Origin: Panacagrimonas sp963975245
GTDB lineage: Bacteria > Pseudomonadota > Gammaproteobacteria > Nevskiales > Nevskiaceae
Direction of reading: 5' to 3'
Length of the DNA stretch: 64,000 nt
Assembly: GCA_963975245.1 (NCBI GenBank)
Contig: CAXBFJ010000001.1
Coordinates: 806,001-870,000, forward strand
The position numbers were made by a program, and so were the translations under genes. Under the pieces are notes generated by a model. It was not told where the DNA came from. It did not search any database and saw only the letters and a list, made by a program, of their open reading frames with translations. This document shows positions 25,241-33,764 of the stretch, in pieces; within the stretch, counting starts at the first letter, position 1; each line of letters starts with the position of its first letter.

Positions 25241-27628
25241 CTACTGGCCACTCCACTTCGGCGCCCGCTTCTGTGCAAATGCGGTTGGCCCTTCAATGAT
25301 GTCACCAGACTTAAATAGCGCTTTGACTGCCGGGTAGCTCTGCTGTTCGGCATAGGCCTTGGCGATGGTCGCTTCGTTCAGGCCTTCGCGTACGACCTCT
25401 TTCGAAGCACGTATCGACATCGGGCTGTTGGCAATAATCAGCTTGGCCATGCTCCTGGCTTCTGACATCAGCTCTGCAGCGGGCACTACCTTGTTGACGA
25501 AGCCCAGCGTTTCACCTTCGCTCGCAGACACCTTGCGCGCCGTCAGGATCATTTCCATTGCGCGCTTTTCGCCAATCTGGCGCGGCAGACGCAGCAGTCC
25601 GCCCGCCAATGCGGCAATGCCGACCTTGGGCTCGGGCAGGGCGAAGCTCGCGGTGTCCGCGGCCAGGATGACGTCGCAGGCCAGCGCAATCTCGAAGCCG
25701 CCACCCATGGCAACCCCGTTGACGGCCGCGATCACAGGCTTGTTCATGTCAAAGCGTGCCGTAAGGCCTGCAAAGCCCTTCAGGGGCGGGCTGATGCGAT
25801 CTCCGCGCATCATCGCCATGCTCATGTACTTGAGGTCATTGCCTGCGCTAAAGGCCTTGTCGCCAGCGCCTGTGAGAATTGCGACCCACTGGTCCGGGTC
25901 TGCATCAAACTCGTCAAACACCTCCTGCAGTTCCGCGTTGGATTGCGGGTGCAAGGCGTTCATCAACTCAGGGCGGTTGATAGTGATGATGCTCAGGTGT
26001 CCCTCACGCTCAACCGTGCAGTACTTCAGTTTGCGCTGACTGCGATCCCTCGGCTGATCTCCGGCTTCCCAAATCAGGTCGCCAAAAGCATCGATCCGAA
26101 CGTGACCTTTGTTGCCGATGGCATTGCACTGGGTCGATAGCAGCAGTGACAACGATGCTTCATCATCGCTTGGCACCTTCGCCAGAGTTCGCTTGTTTTC
26201 AGGGGTACGCAAGACAACCAGGCCATGTAGTGGCTGGCCATCGCGACCATAGGCAACGGTATAGGTCTCGATGCTTGCAGGCCCCTCGTAGCTATTCAGC
26301 ACTTCGGGGATCGGATCACGAGCAGTGTCAGCCTCGGCCTGCACGGAGTCATCCATGGAGAGTGGGGTCGGGGCAGGGTGGGTACTCAGCAGCATCGCGT
26401 GGTGCTTATTCACGTAACCGCCCTGGCCGTAGAGCATGCCTGGCTTATCGGAGTTCTCGCGCAGCTTGCGCACCATGGCGCATAGCGCGTGCGTCATGTA
26501 GTTATTCAGTGGTCCGCCAAAAAATGTGAGTCCGCCTGCGACTGTGGGCGAGATTTCACTGCTAGTTTTTCCAAGTGCCCTTAAAGCCATCTTGGGAACC
26601 ACGGGGAAACAGCTGTACAGCTCAACTGGCCCGAAATGCTCTGCACTCCCACCGGCGATCTGCATCACGCGATTGAGCACCATCAGCTGTGCGGCGCTGT
26701 GGTCGTAGCGGTCGCGCTTCAGCCAGTCTTCCGGTTCGCGCGCCTGAGCACTGCCCCAGATATGGACGATACGATCTTCCGCGATGCCTGCTGCCCGCGC
26801 CGCAGCCAGACTGGTGACGATGACGGCAGCGGCCTGGTTGACCATCGGGTTGGCCGTCATCAATTTAGGATAAGGCCAATTGATGAGACGGTTCTTCGGA
26901 CCGATGGCGCTTATTTCTTCTGCAGTGGCGCCCTTGGACAACCAGGCGGTGGGGTTGTCTGCTGCAACGCTGGCGTACATAGACCAAAGCTGGGCCGATT
27001 CGGCCATCCCTTGGGCGGGCGTCTGATTCCACGCCGCCTGCGCGGCCATTTCATACAAGGGATAGACCCGCGCAGGATCGACGACATCGAGCTGCTCAGC
27101 AATCGGGCTCATTTCGAAGCTGCTGGATGCAAAGCGTGTGGCCTTGTCGCGGGGTGCCGGCGGTGTCCAGTTTCCGGGGTTTGCGGAAGGATTCATCTCG
27201 CCACTGACCATTGCAGCGATCCCCATGTTGCCCCCGGCTTTGGCCAAACGAGCAGCAGTATGCATGGCCTCACCACCCACAATGGCTGCCACGCTCAGTT
27301 CGCCCTTGGCAATGCGAACCGCCGCTTCATAGACCAGACGAATCGGCGTTTCACCACCCATGCTGGCGTTGACGGTTCTAGCGGGGCTTATATCGAGCCG
27401 TGTGCAAAGTTGAGACACGGGGTCCTCGTAAGGCCATGACATTAGGCCGATCAACTCCAGGGACTCGACTCGCTTGAGAAAACCGCCTCCGGCATCTGCG
27501 TCTGCCGCTTTCAACGCGTGCGCCATCAGCGCTAGAGCCTCAAGAGCCTGCTCGAGCGTCTCGGGACGATCGACGTATTCCCCCACACCGACGATGACAG
27601 GGATGTTTTCTGGATGGCTGTTGCTCAA
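25241..27628 (-). CDS. Fusion of thiolase-like protein (SCP-x/TLP type) and enoyl-CoA hydratase/isomerase
   Basis: The protein is 795 residues from the TTG at 27628 (GGGAG eight bases upstream); a TTG at 27655 would add nine. Residues 1 to about 500 form a thiolase-like domain of the SCP-x/TLP class with VNASMGGETPIR, GGEAMHTA and GGLTFFGGPLNNY. The usual nucleophilic Cys is Met90 (VNASM in place of VNxxC), and the HDCF element is YSCF, so classical thiolysis looks unlikely. From about 535 to the end is a crotonase domain with SAGNDLKYMS, GGGFEIALACD and ALPEPKVGIAALAGG; both hydratase glutamates are present. It is downstream of alkB and an SDR on the same strand. The combination suggests beta-oxidation-like or C-C bond chemistry on acyl-CoA, not assignable further. 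Confidence 0.85.
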   Translation of the reverse strand: MSNSHPENIPVIVGVGEYVDRPETLEQALEALALMAHALKAADADAGGGFLKRVESLELIGLMSWPYEDPVSQLCTRLDISPARTVNASMGGETPIRLVYEAAVRIAKGELSVAAIVGGEAMHTAARLAKAGGNMGIAAMVSGEMNPSANPGNWTPPAPRDKATRFASSSFEMSPIAEQLDVVDPARVYPLYEMAAQAAWNQTPAQGMAESAQLWSMYASVAADNPTAWLSKGATAEEISAIGPKNRLINWPYPKLMTANPMVNQAAAVIVTSLAAARAAGIAEDRIVHIWGSAQAREPEDWLKRDRYDHSAAQLMVLNRVMQIAGGSAEHFGPVELYSCFPVVPKMALRALGKTSSEISPTVAGGLTFFGGPLNNYMTHALCAMVRKLRENSDKPGMLYGQGGYVNKHHAMLLSTHPAPTPLSMDDSVQAEADTARDPIPEVLNSYEGPASIETYTVAYGRDGQPLHGLVVLRTPENKRTLAKVPSDDEASLSLLLSTQCNAIGNKGHVRIDAFGDLIWEAGDQPRDRSQRKLKYCTVEREGHLSIITINRPELMNALHPQSNAELQEVFDEFDADPDQWVAILTGAGDKAFSAGNDLKYMSMAMMRGDRISPPLKGFAGLTARFDMNKPVIAAVNGVAMGGGFEIALACDVILAADTASFALPEPKVGIAALAGGLLRLPRQIGEKRAMEMILTARKVSASEGETLGFVNKVVPAAELMSEARSMAKLIIANSPMSIRASKEVVREGLNEATIAKAYAEQQSYPAVKALFKSGDIIEGPTAFAQKRAPKWSGQ

Positions 27629-27981
27629 GTGCTTTTCTCCCACCTGTTTTGGCAACCCGGCGCCGCGATTTGATCAAACCTGCGGCACGCGAGGCAGATC
27701 CAGACACGGATTCTGGCCCACTTCAGCGGCTTGGATCAGGGCAGAACAACCGGGGTACTGATTGTTGATTTGATGATCGCGGCCTAGGGTTGTGGAATCA
27801 CTCGGTGGAGTCAAATTCCGCTGTGGGCTATTGCCGCTGGCGGCAGAGAAAGACCGTCCCTGCCAACGCGCTGCCACAGTTGAGCGGTCAGGGTAAGGGA
27901 GATTTCGCGGCAGAAACGATCAGGGCCTCCAGAGTCATCTGGAGGCCCTCGTGTATCGCACAACAACGAGAAAGCGCTTGC
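27629..27981. other. 353-base gap upstream of the thiolase-like fusion gene
   Basis: No supported gene is present. It contains a strong hairpin at 27922-27949 just past the SDR gene, and must hold the promoter or leader of the fusion gene (leftward). No operator was recognised. Confidence 0.5.
27922..27949 (-). terminator. Hairpin downstream of the SDR gene
   Basis: A perfect 12-base stem AGGGCCTCCAGA / TCTGGAGGCCCT with a four-base loop lies 33 bases past the SDR stop on the minus strand. Only a short T run follows, so termination is probable but not certain. Confidence 0.65.
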
Positions 27982-28899
27982 TTAGCTGCGCGAAGATTTG
28001 GTCTTGACGCCCTCGGTCAGCAATTTTGGCGGAGTGTCCAGATGGAATGCATCGAACTCCCGCGACTTGTCGTGAGCCAAGTTGTCGGTCATCGGCTCCG
28101 GCGGATTCCAGGGGCGTGCATTGGGCGCGCCGCCGTCGATACGGATGCAAGAGCCGTTGATGTAGGCGGCGGCTGGCGACAGCAGATAGGTAATGGCGCC
28201 GGAAACCTCGGCGACATTGCCATAACGCTGTGCGGGAACTGATGGCGGATACTTGAGAATGTCGGCCTGCACATGGGGCTCGTAGGTATCGAAGCCGCTG
28301 CTCGCGATACCGCCCGGTGCAACGCAATTTACCCGCACGCCGGAGTGGGCCCATTCGGCTGCGGCGGTCTGGCTCAGTGTCCACATGCCACCGCGGGCAG
28401 AGCCGGAGTGGCCATAGTGGAACCAGCCACCCCAGATGTCGGCAATCATGTTCACGATCGCGCCGCCATTGTTTTTCATCCAGCGGTTGTAGACCTCACG
28501 CATGACCATGAAGCCGCCAAAGAGGTTCAGGCGCACGACGGCCTCAAATCCCTTGCTGCTGATTTCTTCCAGAGGCTGTCGGTACTGGCCTCCCGCGTTA
28601 TTGACCAGGCAATCGATACGGTTGTGTTGGGCGAGCACGCTCTCAACCATCGCGATGACTTCATCTTCTTTGCGGATATCACAGGCATGGCAACTGATGC
28701 GTTCAGATGAGATGCCTGCATCCTCGATTTCCTTCTTGACGCCGTCGAGCTTGTCCAGATTGCGACCGACCAATGCCACCGTGGCACCCAGAGAGGCTAG
28801 TTCGTGTGCACTGCAGCGACCTATGCCGCTTCCGCTACCTGTGATGATGACAACCTGATTCTTGAAAATGTCGGGGCGAAAGACGGACTGATAGCTCAT
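27982..28899 (-). CDS. SDR family oxidoreductase, enoyl-CoA reductase-like (PECR/DECR type)
   Basis: The 305-residue protein has the NAD(P) motif TGSGSGIG (residues 20-27), NNAGG and PGGIASSGF. The usual YxxxK active site is not there: the aligned segment reads HSGSARGG with Ser165 and Arg169. That HSG(A/S)AR pattern is typical of trans-2-enoyl-CoA and 2,4-dienoyl-CoA reductase relatives, where the catalytic residues differ from classical SDRs. The expected catalytic Ser after the beta-5 strand is also replaced (NMIADIW). A C-terminal tail of about 45 residues is extra. Set between alkB and the thiolase/crotonase fusion, it probably handles unsaturated acyl-CoA in hydrocarbon or lipid degradation, an inference from context. 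Confidence 0.82.
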   Translation of the reverse strand: MSYQSVFRPDIFKNQVVIITGSGSGIGRCSAHELASLGATVALVGRNLDKLDGVKKEIEDAGISSERISCHACDIRKEDEVIAMVESVLAQHNRIDCLVNNAGGQYRQPLEEISSKGFEAVVRLNLFGGFMVMREVYNRWMKNNGGAIVNMIADIWGGWFHYGHSGSARGGMWTLSQTAAAEWAHSGVRVNCVAPGGIASSGFDTYEPHVQADILKYPPSVPAQRYGNVAEVSGAITYLLSPAAAYINGSCIRIDGGAPNARPWNPPEPMTDNLAHDKSREFDAFHLDTPPKLLTEGVKTKSSRS

Positions 28900-28981
28900 G
28901 GTGATAATTGTTTTCCGATTGTTTTTTCAAGTTTGGCTTGGAAGATTGCCGACCGGGTTCTCAAGAACATAAATGAATGCA

Positions 28982-29003
28982 GCCCCTCATGGCGATGAGG
29001 GGC
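28982..29003 (-). terminator. Hairpin downstream of alkB
   Basis: A nine-base perfect stem GCCCCTCAT / ATGAGGGGC with a four-base loop lies 28 bases past the alkB stop on the minus strand. It is T-poor beyond the stem, so the call as a terminator is moderate. Confidence 0.55.
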
Positions 29004-29030
29004 CGCATTGTTTGAAACGGGGCAGCGAGT

Positions 29031-30149
29031 TCAGACGCCGACGGTGGCGGCTTTACCGACGTCGAGTCCTGGTTCGTTCTGCCAGTCTGGCCATCCTGCG
29101 GCTTTGTTTTGTTCGGCTGCGAGTTTGAGTTCTTCGGGTACGGCGAACTCGGTATCCCAGCGTTTCAGGGCCGGCATGATGATCATGTTATGCCACAGCG
29201 GCGGGATCAGGGCGGACAGGAAGCACAGGAACACGGATGGCATCGGGATGGATTCTTCGTGTGGCTTGAGCTTGTAGTACACCTCGTAGGAGTTGAGGTG
29301 ATGGCCAGCATGGTTGGTGATTTCAAAGGCCATGGTGCGTGAGAACCAGCCCAGGTGATTCCAGACGTGGCGTCGGCCGATGGGGGCACCCTTGAGGCGG
29401 ATCAGGCCGTAGTGCTGGAAGTAGTTGAATGATTCCACCCAGGCGCGGGCAACAATCTGTGCGGCCAGTGCCAGACCCACGGCGAGCCAGCCGCCGATCA
29501 TAAACATCACCACATGGAACACGGCCAGGGCGAGCAGGGCACGGTAGCCGCGATGACGGATGTTCCAGGGGCTCAGGCCTTTCTTCTTGAGCGCCTGACC
29601 TTCCATCTTCTGGGCAAAGATCGTGCTTTCGATCAGGGCCTTGCCGGTGAAGCTGTAGAGGTCTTTGCCACGCGGGGCGGTGTCGCCGTCTTCGGTGGTG
29701 GCCACATCGATGTGATGGTTGATCACATGGCCGATGTCGCGGGTGCAGTCCAGATAGCAGAGTTGCACATAGTGGCCGATGGCACGGGCGACGGGGCTGC
29801 GCATGTGATACAGCTCATGAGAAGCCGGCACCAGCGGGATCACGCCCATCCAGGCCACGCTCATCACCGCACCAAACATCTGCCAGCCGGTGAGCTGACC
29901 CAGGGAGACTTGCCAGGCCATGACGCCGAACAGCAGCAGCGGCAGGATGGCGCAGATCCAGATCGGGATATTGGCCAGTGTGGCATTGCTCATCTTGCGC
30001 TGGCTGTAGTCACGCGGCAGGACCGAATCCAGAACCGCCAGCACCGGGAAGCTGATGATGCCCACCCAGACCCAGTTGCCACCCGCAATCATCCCCGCAA
30101 ACGCCGCCGCCAGCACGCCAACAGGGGTCCAGTATTTCAAGTAGTCCAT
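29031..30149 (-). CDS. alkB: AlkB-like membrane non-haem diiron alkane/alkyl monooxygenase
   Basis: The enzyme inserts oxygen into terminal or methyl C-H bonds with a diiron site in the membrane, taking electrons from rubredoxin. From the ATG at 30149 (after GGAGGAAG) it is 372 residues, shorter than most AlkB (about 400) and near XylM/CymA size. The His boxes are HELYH (111-115), H141 with HH145-146 in HVINHHIDVAT, the NYFQHYG motif (242-248), and NHAGHH (His280, His283, His284). Six or so membrane segments fill residues 10-110 and 200-235. It differs from canonical EHxxGHH and LQRHSDHHA, so the substrate may not be a linear alkane. A MerR-type regulator is divergent, and the rubredoxin is at 17808. 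Confidence 0.87.
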   Translation of the reverse strand: MDYLKYWTPVGVLAAAFAGMIAGGNWVWVGIISFPVLAVLDSVLPRDYSQRKMSNATLANIPIWICAILPLLLFGVMAWQVSLGQLTGWQMFGAVMSVAWMGVIPLVPASHELYHMRSPVARAIGHYVQLCYLDCTRDIGHVINHHIDVATTEDGDTAPRGKDLYSFTGKALIESTIFAQKMEGQALKKKGLSPWNIRHRGYRALLALAVFHVVMFMIGGWLAVGLALAAQIVARAWVESFNYFQHYGLIRLKGAPIGRRHVWNHLGWFSRTMAFEITNHAGHHLNSYEVYYKLKPHEESIPMPSVFLCFLSALIPPLWHNMIIMPALKRWDTEFAVPEELKLAAEQNKAAGWPDWQNEPGLDVGKAATVGV

Positions 30150-30322
30150 GGTTCTTCCTCCAATGCACACGATGTGATTCAGTCGGTTTTCGTCGTGGTC
30201 TGCTTCTTCGCAGCCATCGCCAATGTTCAGGAGCGTATAACGAACAAATACATAATGCAATTGTGTGATTTGTAGTTTCCGACGAACGGTCGCATGCTTA
30301 CCATTGTTCAGACGCAAATAAC

Positions 30323-30339
30323 GCATTAACGTATAATGC
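30323..30339. promoter_or_regulatory. Candidate MerR operator/promoter between alkB and merR
   Basis: GCATTA-ACGTA-TAATGC is an inverted repeat with six-base arms. It includes a consensus TATAAT (30332-30337) oriented toward the merR-like gene, whose start is 40 bases downstream. ATAATGCA also occurs at 30252. Binding inside a promoter with repeat symmetry is the usual MerR arrangement. Neither a -35 box nor the true spacing could be fixed. Confidence 0.45.
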
Positions 30340-30377
30340 ATCTAGTCGCGAATAACTTAGTCAGGAAGTGCAAGTCC

Positions 30378-31127
30378 ATGAAAATGAAAGAACTGGAGCG
30401 CCGGACCGGCGTGAGCAGGCAAATGGTGCAGTTCTATCTGGCTCACGGTCTGCTTCCAGAGCCTCACCGGCCCAAACCCAATGTGGCCGAGTACGGCGAG
30501 GAACATGTTCGCGCCATTGGCGTAGTGCGCCGTCTGCAAACGGAAGGGCGACTCAAGATCAATGAGATCAAACAGGCTCTCAATGGGACTCAAGCGTCGG
30601 CCGGAAGCGAAGTCGCGGTGCTTCCACATTTGGAGACTTTGTTCGCCTTGCGGACCGGGCTGGACAATCAATTAGTGCCGTTAAAGTCTCTGCTCGGCCG
30701 TAATGCGCAGGTGGCGTCGGACAGCAAGATTCTGGAGGAAGTCGATGCCATCGAAATTCGGCAGGAGAACGGAGAAGCCGTTGTGACGCGGATGGATGCG
30801 CAGATCATCACGTTATGGGGGGAGTTGCGCGCTTCCGGCTACACCGAGTCCCGAGGCTGGTCACCGAAGGTTGTGGCAATGTATGTGAAGGCAGCTCGTG
30901 ACCTTGCCAATGCGGAAATTGACCTGTTTGAAAAGCACTTCGACTCAGACATGCCAGTGGAGGAACGCGCAGCGATGGCAGAGGCGGGCAGCAAGCTGAT
31001 GCTCGGTGTGTTCACTGTCCTGAGAATGAAGGCTGAATTTGATGCATTCGAGCGGGCCGAGAATGGACCAGAGGTCCTGGCAGAGCGCCGGATGAAGCAA
31101 AGCGTGCCGGTTCGGGAAGTGGCTTAG
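30378..31127 (+). CDS. MerR-family transcriptional regulator
   Basis: Starting at the ATG at 30378 (AGGAAG upstream), the 249-residue protein has an N-terminal winged helix-turn-helix of MerR type: MKELERRTGVSRQMVQFYLAHGLLPEP, then HVRAIGVVRRLQ and LKINEIKQAL. The C-terminal part is a helical effector-domain candidate lacking metal-binding Cys pairs, so an organic ligand is more likely than a metal. It is divergent from alkB with 228 bases between starts, so it probably controls alkB and itself. The ligand is unknown. Confidence 0.88.
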   Translation: MKMKELERRTGVSRQMVQFYLAHGLLPEPHRPKPNVAEYGEEHVRAIGVVRRLQTEGRLKINEIKQALNGTQASAGSEVAVLPHLETLFALRTGLDNQLVPLKSLLGRNAQVASDSKILEEVDAIEIRQENGEAVVTRMDAQIITLWGELRASGYTESRGWSPKVVAMYVKAARDLANAEIDLFEKHFDSDMPVEERAAMAEAGSKLMLGVFTVLRMKAEFDAFERAENGPEVLAERRMKQSVPVREVA

Positions 31128-31256
31128 CCGCTCCCGTCTTAAGTGGCGACACATGTCGCGACATGGCCTGAGGCCAGACTTATCTAAATTGAGCTGAGGA
31201 AGCGCGGGTGATGGGGTGGCCCTGTTGCTCGGGTTTGCAAAGCTGTTGCGGCCTAA

Positions 31257-31268
31257 CTAGCATGCTAG
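31257..31268. promoter_or_regulatory. CTAGCATGCTAG palindrome upstream of the FAD oxidoreductase
   Basis: A perfect 12-base palindrome overlaps a second one (TGCTAGCA), giving a 14-base repeat array 66 bases before the oxidoreductase start. It could be an operator, for instance for the GntR-type regulator two genes on, but this is only position-based. Confidence 0.3.
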
Positions 31269-31333
31269 CATCTTCAATATCTATCACGCGGCCCATAAGG
31301 GCCTGCGATCTGTTCATCTAGCTGAGGGAAGTC

Positions 31334-32740
31334 ATGTCAAATCAATATGATGCAATCATCATTGGAAGTGGAATCGGTGGTGGCGCTATTGGCGCGATGC
31401 TGGCCCATCAGGGCTGGAATGTGTTGCTGCTGGAGCGCAACAAGCGCTTGGGCGGTCGCTGCATCTCCTATGAGCGCAATGGCTGCATGATGGATTTGGG
31501 TTGGCACTTCTACTGCCTGAGCGACAAGGGCCCCTTGCAGGAAGTCTGCAACCGCGTGGACATGCCCAATGGCATTCCCTGGAACCAATTGAACGGCACT
31601 TCCTACATTCAGGTGGGGGATGTGCAACGAAAATACTCCAAGAAATCCATGATGGAAGTCGTGGCTGAGGAAGAACGTGAGAATTTCGAGCGTCTGTTCA
31701 AGGACGTCTTCACCCTGAGTGACGACGAACTCTCCGAGCTCTGGTACGTGTCCGTGGGGGATTGGGTCAAGAGCTACACCAGCGACAAGATGGCCTACGC
31801 ACTGATCGAAAGCTTCGCGGCGCAGTATTTCTGCGTGCCGGCCAAGGAAGCCAGTGCCACTGAATTCATCCGCGCATTTCGTGAGGTGATGTCCAACCGC
31901 GCGACTGCCTATCCCTCAGGTGGCAATTTCTCCGTCCCTCTGGTGTATCTGGACGCCATCGAAAAATACAAGGGCACCGTCAAGAACGAGACGCCGGTTG
32001 AAAAGATCATCGTCGAGGATGGTGCCGCTGTAGGCGTACGGACCAAGGACGGTGAGGAGTATCGAGCGCCGGTCATCATCAGTAATGCAGACATCAAGGC
32101 CACGATCAACGAATTCGTCGGGCCCGAGCATTTTCCGAAAGCCTACGTGGACCGCATCAATGAACTGACCTATTCCGGTCACGGGGTGATGCTGCGCGTG
32201 CTGTGCTCCGAGAAGATCAGCGAGAAGCAGGTGGTCATTTTCATCCCGGATAATGAAAACCCGCCGTGCAAGGTCACCGATGAAATGAAGGCTGGCATCG
32301 TGCCCAAACTGATCGGAGGATGCTTCGGATCGCCTAGCAACTTTGACGAAAACCTGGCACCGCCGGGCAAGCAGATGATCACTTCTCTGCACGCCTGCCC
32401 GGCAGATATTCGCGACAACATCGATGAATGGCGCGAATCACTGATGCGCTCTTTCTACGCGGTATACCCTGAGGCAGAAGGCAAGGTTGAAAAAGTTTGG
32501 GTTGATCCGCCTTCGCTGGTGAAGGGCATGGCTGGAGAAACCGGCGCCATCATCGGCATCGGCCAGACCGTAGATCAGATTCATGAAAAGCGTCCGTCGC
32601 AGGTCACACCGCTGAAGGGACTGTACCTGTCGTCCTCCGAAGCCGGTGGTCACGGTATCGGGACAGAGCTTGCAGCTACCAGTGCGCTGGAATTGTTCGA
32701 GATTCTCAGACCGATGATCGATTCACGGGCGGCTGCATAA
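31334..32740 (+). CDS. Phytoene-desaturase-like FAD-dependent oxidoreductase
   Basis: The 468-residue protein has an FAD-binding Rossmann motif (IIGSGIGGGAIGAMLA, then LLLERNKRLGGRC) and the C-terminal FAD segment GLYLSSSEAGGHGIGTEL of the phytoene dehydrogenase/amine oxidase superfamily. It would oxidise or desaturate an organic substrate, or isomerise a polyene or steroid. No carotenoid genes (crtB, crtE) are seen, so a carotenoid role is not supported. It begins a plus-strand run with GntR, sulfotransferase, DUF1214 and SDR genes. Substrate unknown. Confidence 0.86.
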   Translation: MSNQYDAIIIGSGIGGGAIGAMLAHQGWNVLLLERNKRLGGRCISYERNGCMMDLGWHFYCLSDKGPLQEVCNRVDMPNGIPWNQLNGTSYIQVGDVQRKYSKKSMMEVVAEEERENFERLFKDVFTLSDDELSELWYVSVGDWVKSYTSDKMAYALIESFAAQYFCVPAKEASATEFIRAFREVMSNRATAYPSGGNFSVPLVYLDAIEKYKGTVKNETPVEKIIVEDGAAVGVRTKDGEEYRAPVIISNADIKATINEFVGPEHFPKAYVDRINELTYSGHGVMLRVLCSEKISEKQVVIFIPDNENPPCKVTDEMKAGIVPKLIGGCFGSPSNFDENLAPPGKQMITSLHACPADIRDNIDEWRESLMRSFYAVYPEAEGKVEKVWVDPPSLVKGMAGETGAIIGIGQTVDQIHEKRPSQVTPLKGLYLSSSEAGGHGIGTELAATSALELFEILRPMIDSRAAA

Positions 32741-32761
32741 GCCTGTAGAAAAGCACTCGAA

Positions 32762-33514
32762 ATGGCCACTCCAGTCACTCGTCTGACACGCTCAGGACAA
32801 GGCCGCTCCCCCCAGCCCAGCGCTGGCTGGAGTCGCGCCATGGTGCGTGGCCTGCGGCCCAATGATCTCTCCGGTAAGGCCGGAGAAATCGCTTCCGAAC
32901 TTGAAGAGCGCTTGGAACGCGGCGAGTATCAGTTCGGCGAGGCGCTTTCCATTTATGCACTGGCAAAACAGTTTGATGCCAGCCGGCAGCCCGTGGCCTC
33001 GGCCGTGCTCTACCTGCGCGGAGTTGGCTATCTGGAAATCATCCCGCAGGTGGGGTGCCGGGTGGTTTCACCTTCGCAACAGGAGGTCGAGGATTTCTAC
33101 GTCCTGTTTTCCCGGACAGAGGCCCTCATCAGCCGCTTTGCCGCAGAGCGACATACCGAAGAGGAATCTCAATCCCTGTTCGAGATGTCAGAGGAACTGT
33201 CGCAGAACCCGTTCCAGACTTCTCAGGACCGGCGCACCATGGCCGACGGCATCTCCCTGTTTCACGATCAGATCAGCGCCATGGCACGCTCCAAGCTGTT
33301 GCTTGAACGCATCGGCAACTTGCGGCGAATTTTTCGCTTCTATCTGAGCCAGGGACGCACGCGACCCGACCCTGTTGCGGGGCCGCCGCATCAGTTGAAT
33401 CAGTCACGACTCGAACTTGTTGAACAGATCCGGTCACGCAATGTGGCGGGCGCTGAAGCCAGCACTGAGGCCTATATTCTTGGCAGCTTGCCCGACTGGT
33501 CGCGCGTAGTCTGA
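32762..33514 (+). CDS. GntR-family regulator with FCD domain
   Basis: The 250-residue protein has a GntR winged helix (about residues 35-100: GEALSIYALAKQFDASRQPVASAVLYLRGVGYLE) and a helical C-terminal FCD domain (FHDQISAMARSKLLLERI). FCD regulators bind small organic acids or fatty acyl compounds. The start is uncertain: the ATG at 32840 (MVRGLRPND) has a GGAG seven bases upstream and may be the true one. It lies 21 bases behind the FAD oxidoreductase, probably cotranscribed, and likely regulates that cluster. Confidence 0.87.
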   Translation: MATPVTRLTRSGQGRSPQPSAGWSRAMVRGLRPNDLSGKAGEIASELEERLERGEYQFGEALSIYALAKQFDASRQPVASAVLYLRGVGYLEIIPQVGCRVVSPSQQEVEDFYVLFSRTEALISRFAAERHTEEESQSLFEMSEELSQNPFQTSQDRRTMADGISLFHDQISAMARSKLLLERIGNLRRIFRFYLSQGRTRPDPVAGPPHQLNQSRLELVEQIRSRNVAGAEASTEAYILGSLPDWSRVV

Positions 33515-33764
33515 GGGCCAGAGCTTAGTCATCCTGCGGGCAGCTGGAGTGTCTGCCCAGTACCGCCCGTAGACCGATCCGGCAGATGCCCCCCCGTTTT
33601 GGGGTTACTGCTGACCCTCAGCACACCTATGCTCTGATCTGGCAATGAGCCGCCGCCAATGGCAGGCTCACGCCTCTATAAAAAATGTGAAACGCCGCCG
33701 CAGGCTGTCTTGAAGCCTGGCGTTTGTTCACCAGAAAGATCAGATCAGCGTGCCTGGAGGCAAG

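Noticed and set aside
26636..27439. Long plus-strand frame of 267 codons
   Set aside because: It is antisense to the thiolase-like domain, whose motifs are well conserved on the minus strand.
31334..32740. Carotenoid biosynthesis (phytoene desaturase)
   Set aside because: No crtB, crtE or other carotenoid gene is nearby. The family has many non-carotenoid members.
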